Assembly: GCA_946699065.1 (NCBI GenBank)
Contig: CAMPDV010000081.1
Location: forward strand, 248,001 to 312,000
From: Loxodes magnus
Lineage: Eukaryota > Ciliophora > Karyorelictea > Loxodida > Loxodidae
Direction: 5' to 3'
DNA: 64,000 nucleotides
The notes under the pieces are model-generated. The model did no database searches. It was given only the letters and a program-made list of their open reading frames with translations, and was not told where the DNA came from. The translations under genes and the position numbers were made by a program. Positions 63,332-64,000 of the stretch are shown piece after piece (the first letter of the stretch is position 1; the number at the start of each line of letters is the position of its first letter).

Positions 63332-64000
63332 TCAAGATTTGGAGTCTTCATTTTCTCCTCTTTTAGTTAAAATTATAGTACTATCTTAAAAATCCTATTA
63401 TTTAGCAGCATCAGTCTCTGTTTCAATTGTTTTAAGTGGGTGTTAAGCTAATTCAAGATTTAATTTAATATTAGCATTAGCATTTGGAGTATCTTTCTTT
63501 TCTTCAGACTCACTTTCAAAATGCCATATGGAGTGATCATCATATATTGATCTCATTCTTCCTAAGCATCTGAGTATAACTCCTGTAATTAAGCCTGTTG
63601 TTATTGCAAGTGCTAGAGATGTTGCGATAGCAGCAAGTTGCCAACCTCCTTATTCTGAAACAGTTCTTCCACTTTCTCTTAGTTTAGGAAAAATTGCTCC
63701 AAAATTAGTTCCAAAATCATCTTTAGATGCTGTTCCAGTAATGACAGCTGAAATGATGCCACCTAAAAAGCCTGGAATTCCGTGTAGTGAAAGAACCCCG
63801 CAAGTATCTTGTAGTCCTATCTTTTTATTTAAGTAAGGAGATATTACTTCAAATCCTACTAACGAAATTATACCTCCAAAAAACCCTATAAAAATTGAAA
63901 TCCAAGGGTATATTATAATATTAGCAGAAGCTCCAATAATAACTCCTCCGGATAGAGTTGCATTTAGAACATCTTCCATGTGTAACTTTCCATCTCTGAA
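63332..64000 (-). CDS. Rh-type ammonium transporter, C-terminal part (5' end outside window)
   Basis: The last 222 codons of an Amt/Rh/MEP family channel, which conducts NH3/NH4+ or CO2 across a membrane as a trimer. GKLHMEDVLNATLSGGVIIG and GLQDTCGVLSLHGIPGFLGG are Rh-family signatures; the His in LHGIPG is the second pore histidine. Four hydrophobic helices are visible (WISIFIGFFGGIISLVGFEV, FLGGIISAVITGTAS, LAAIATSLALAITTGLITGV and the VLNATLSGGVIIGAS stretch). The cytosolic tail is short and acidic (ESESEEKKDTPNAN) and runs to TGA 63332-63334. No intron is evident in this part. Rh proteins rather than plant-type Amt are indicated by the LQDTCG...LHGIPG pair. Confidence 0.93.

Overview
The window looks like nuclear DNA of a karyorelict ciliate such as Loxodes. 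That is an inference from the genetic code, not from a species match. TAA and TAG are sense codons (Gln) throughout. TGA encodes Trp inside genes yet is also the only terminator. The clearest case is the Rab gene at 44.6 kb: its WDTAGQE switch motif needs TGA=Trp and TAG=Gln, and the same gene ends at a TGA just after a Cys-Cys-Lys prenylation tail. Introns are tiny (16-22 nt, GT...AG, often GTAAGT...TAG). The DNA is very AT-rich. Because only TGA can close a frame, long spurious open frames are common, so I trusted ORFs only when they carried a family signature, closed exactly in frame, or were clearly less AT-rich than their surroundings.

Layout. (1) 1-2782: the left copy of a 2.78-kb direct repeat holding two tandem SET-domain methyltransferase genes on the minus strand. 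The downstream one is cut by the window edge. (2) 2783-17600: a retroelement graveyard. It contains a minus-strand LINE relic (about 4.5-10.2 kb), a plus-strand LINE relic with endonuclease and reverse transcriptase (about 10.6-15.4 kb), and a second copy of a conserved 3' cassette (15.5-16.4 kb). (3) 17640-18189: a small unrecognised gene. (4) 19040-21821: the right copy of the repeat, at least 99.8 % identical to the left, with both SET genes complete. (5) 22.1-56 kb: the gene-bearing part. In order: a 2,400-residue WD40/coiled-coil protein; an ankyrin/coiled-coil protein with an acylation-type N-terminus; a small ORF; a DDX11/CHL1-type Fe-S helicase; a RING-finger/four-cNMP-domain/AGC kinase fusion; ribosomal stalk protein P2; a Rab GTPase; a coiled-coil protein; a membrane-anchored FkbM methyltransferase; and an EF-hand/C2/transmembrane protein divergent from an ArfGAP gene. 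Weaker membrane-type ORFs follow. (6) 56-63.3 kb: gene-poor, AT-rich DNA with two GC-elevated islands. One is flanked by perfect 19-bp direct repeats, like a retroposed Pol III RNA. There is also a basic ORF of unknown family and a pentapeptide-repeat/WD40 gene relic. (7) 63.3-64 kb: the 3' part of an Rh-type ammonium transporter.

There is no operon logic. The genes are ordinary eukaryotic single units, and several (Rab, ArfGAP, C2 protein, DDX11, ribosomal P2) are conserved housekeeping functions. The most notable items are the RING-PKG fusion, the GC-rich element with target-site-like repeats, the recent SET duplication bracketing retroelements, and the clear demonstrations of dual-use TGA and 16-22-nt introns.
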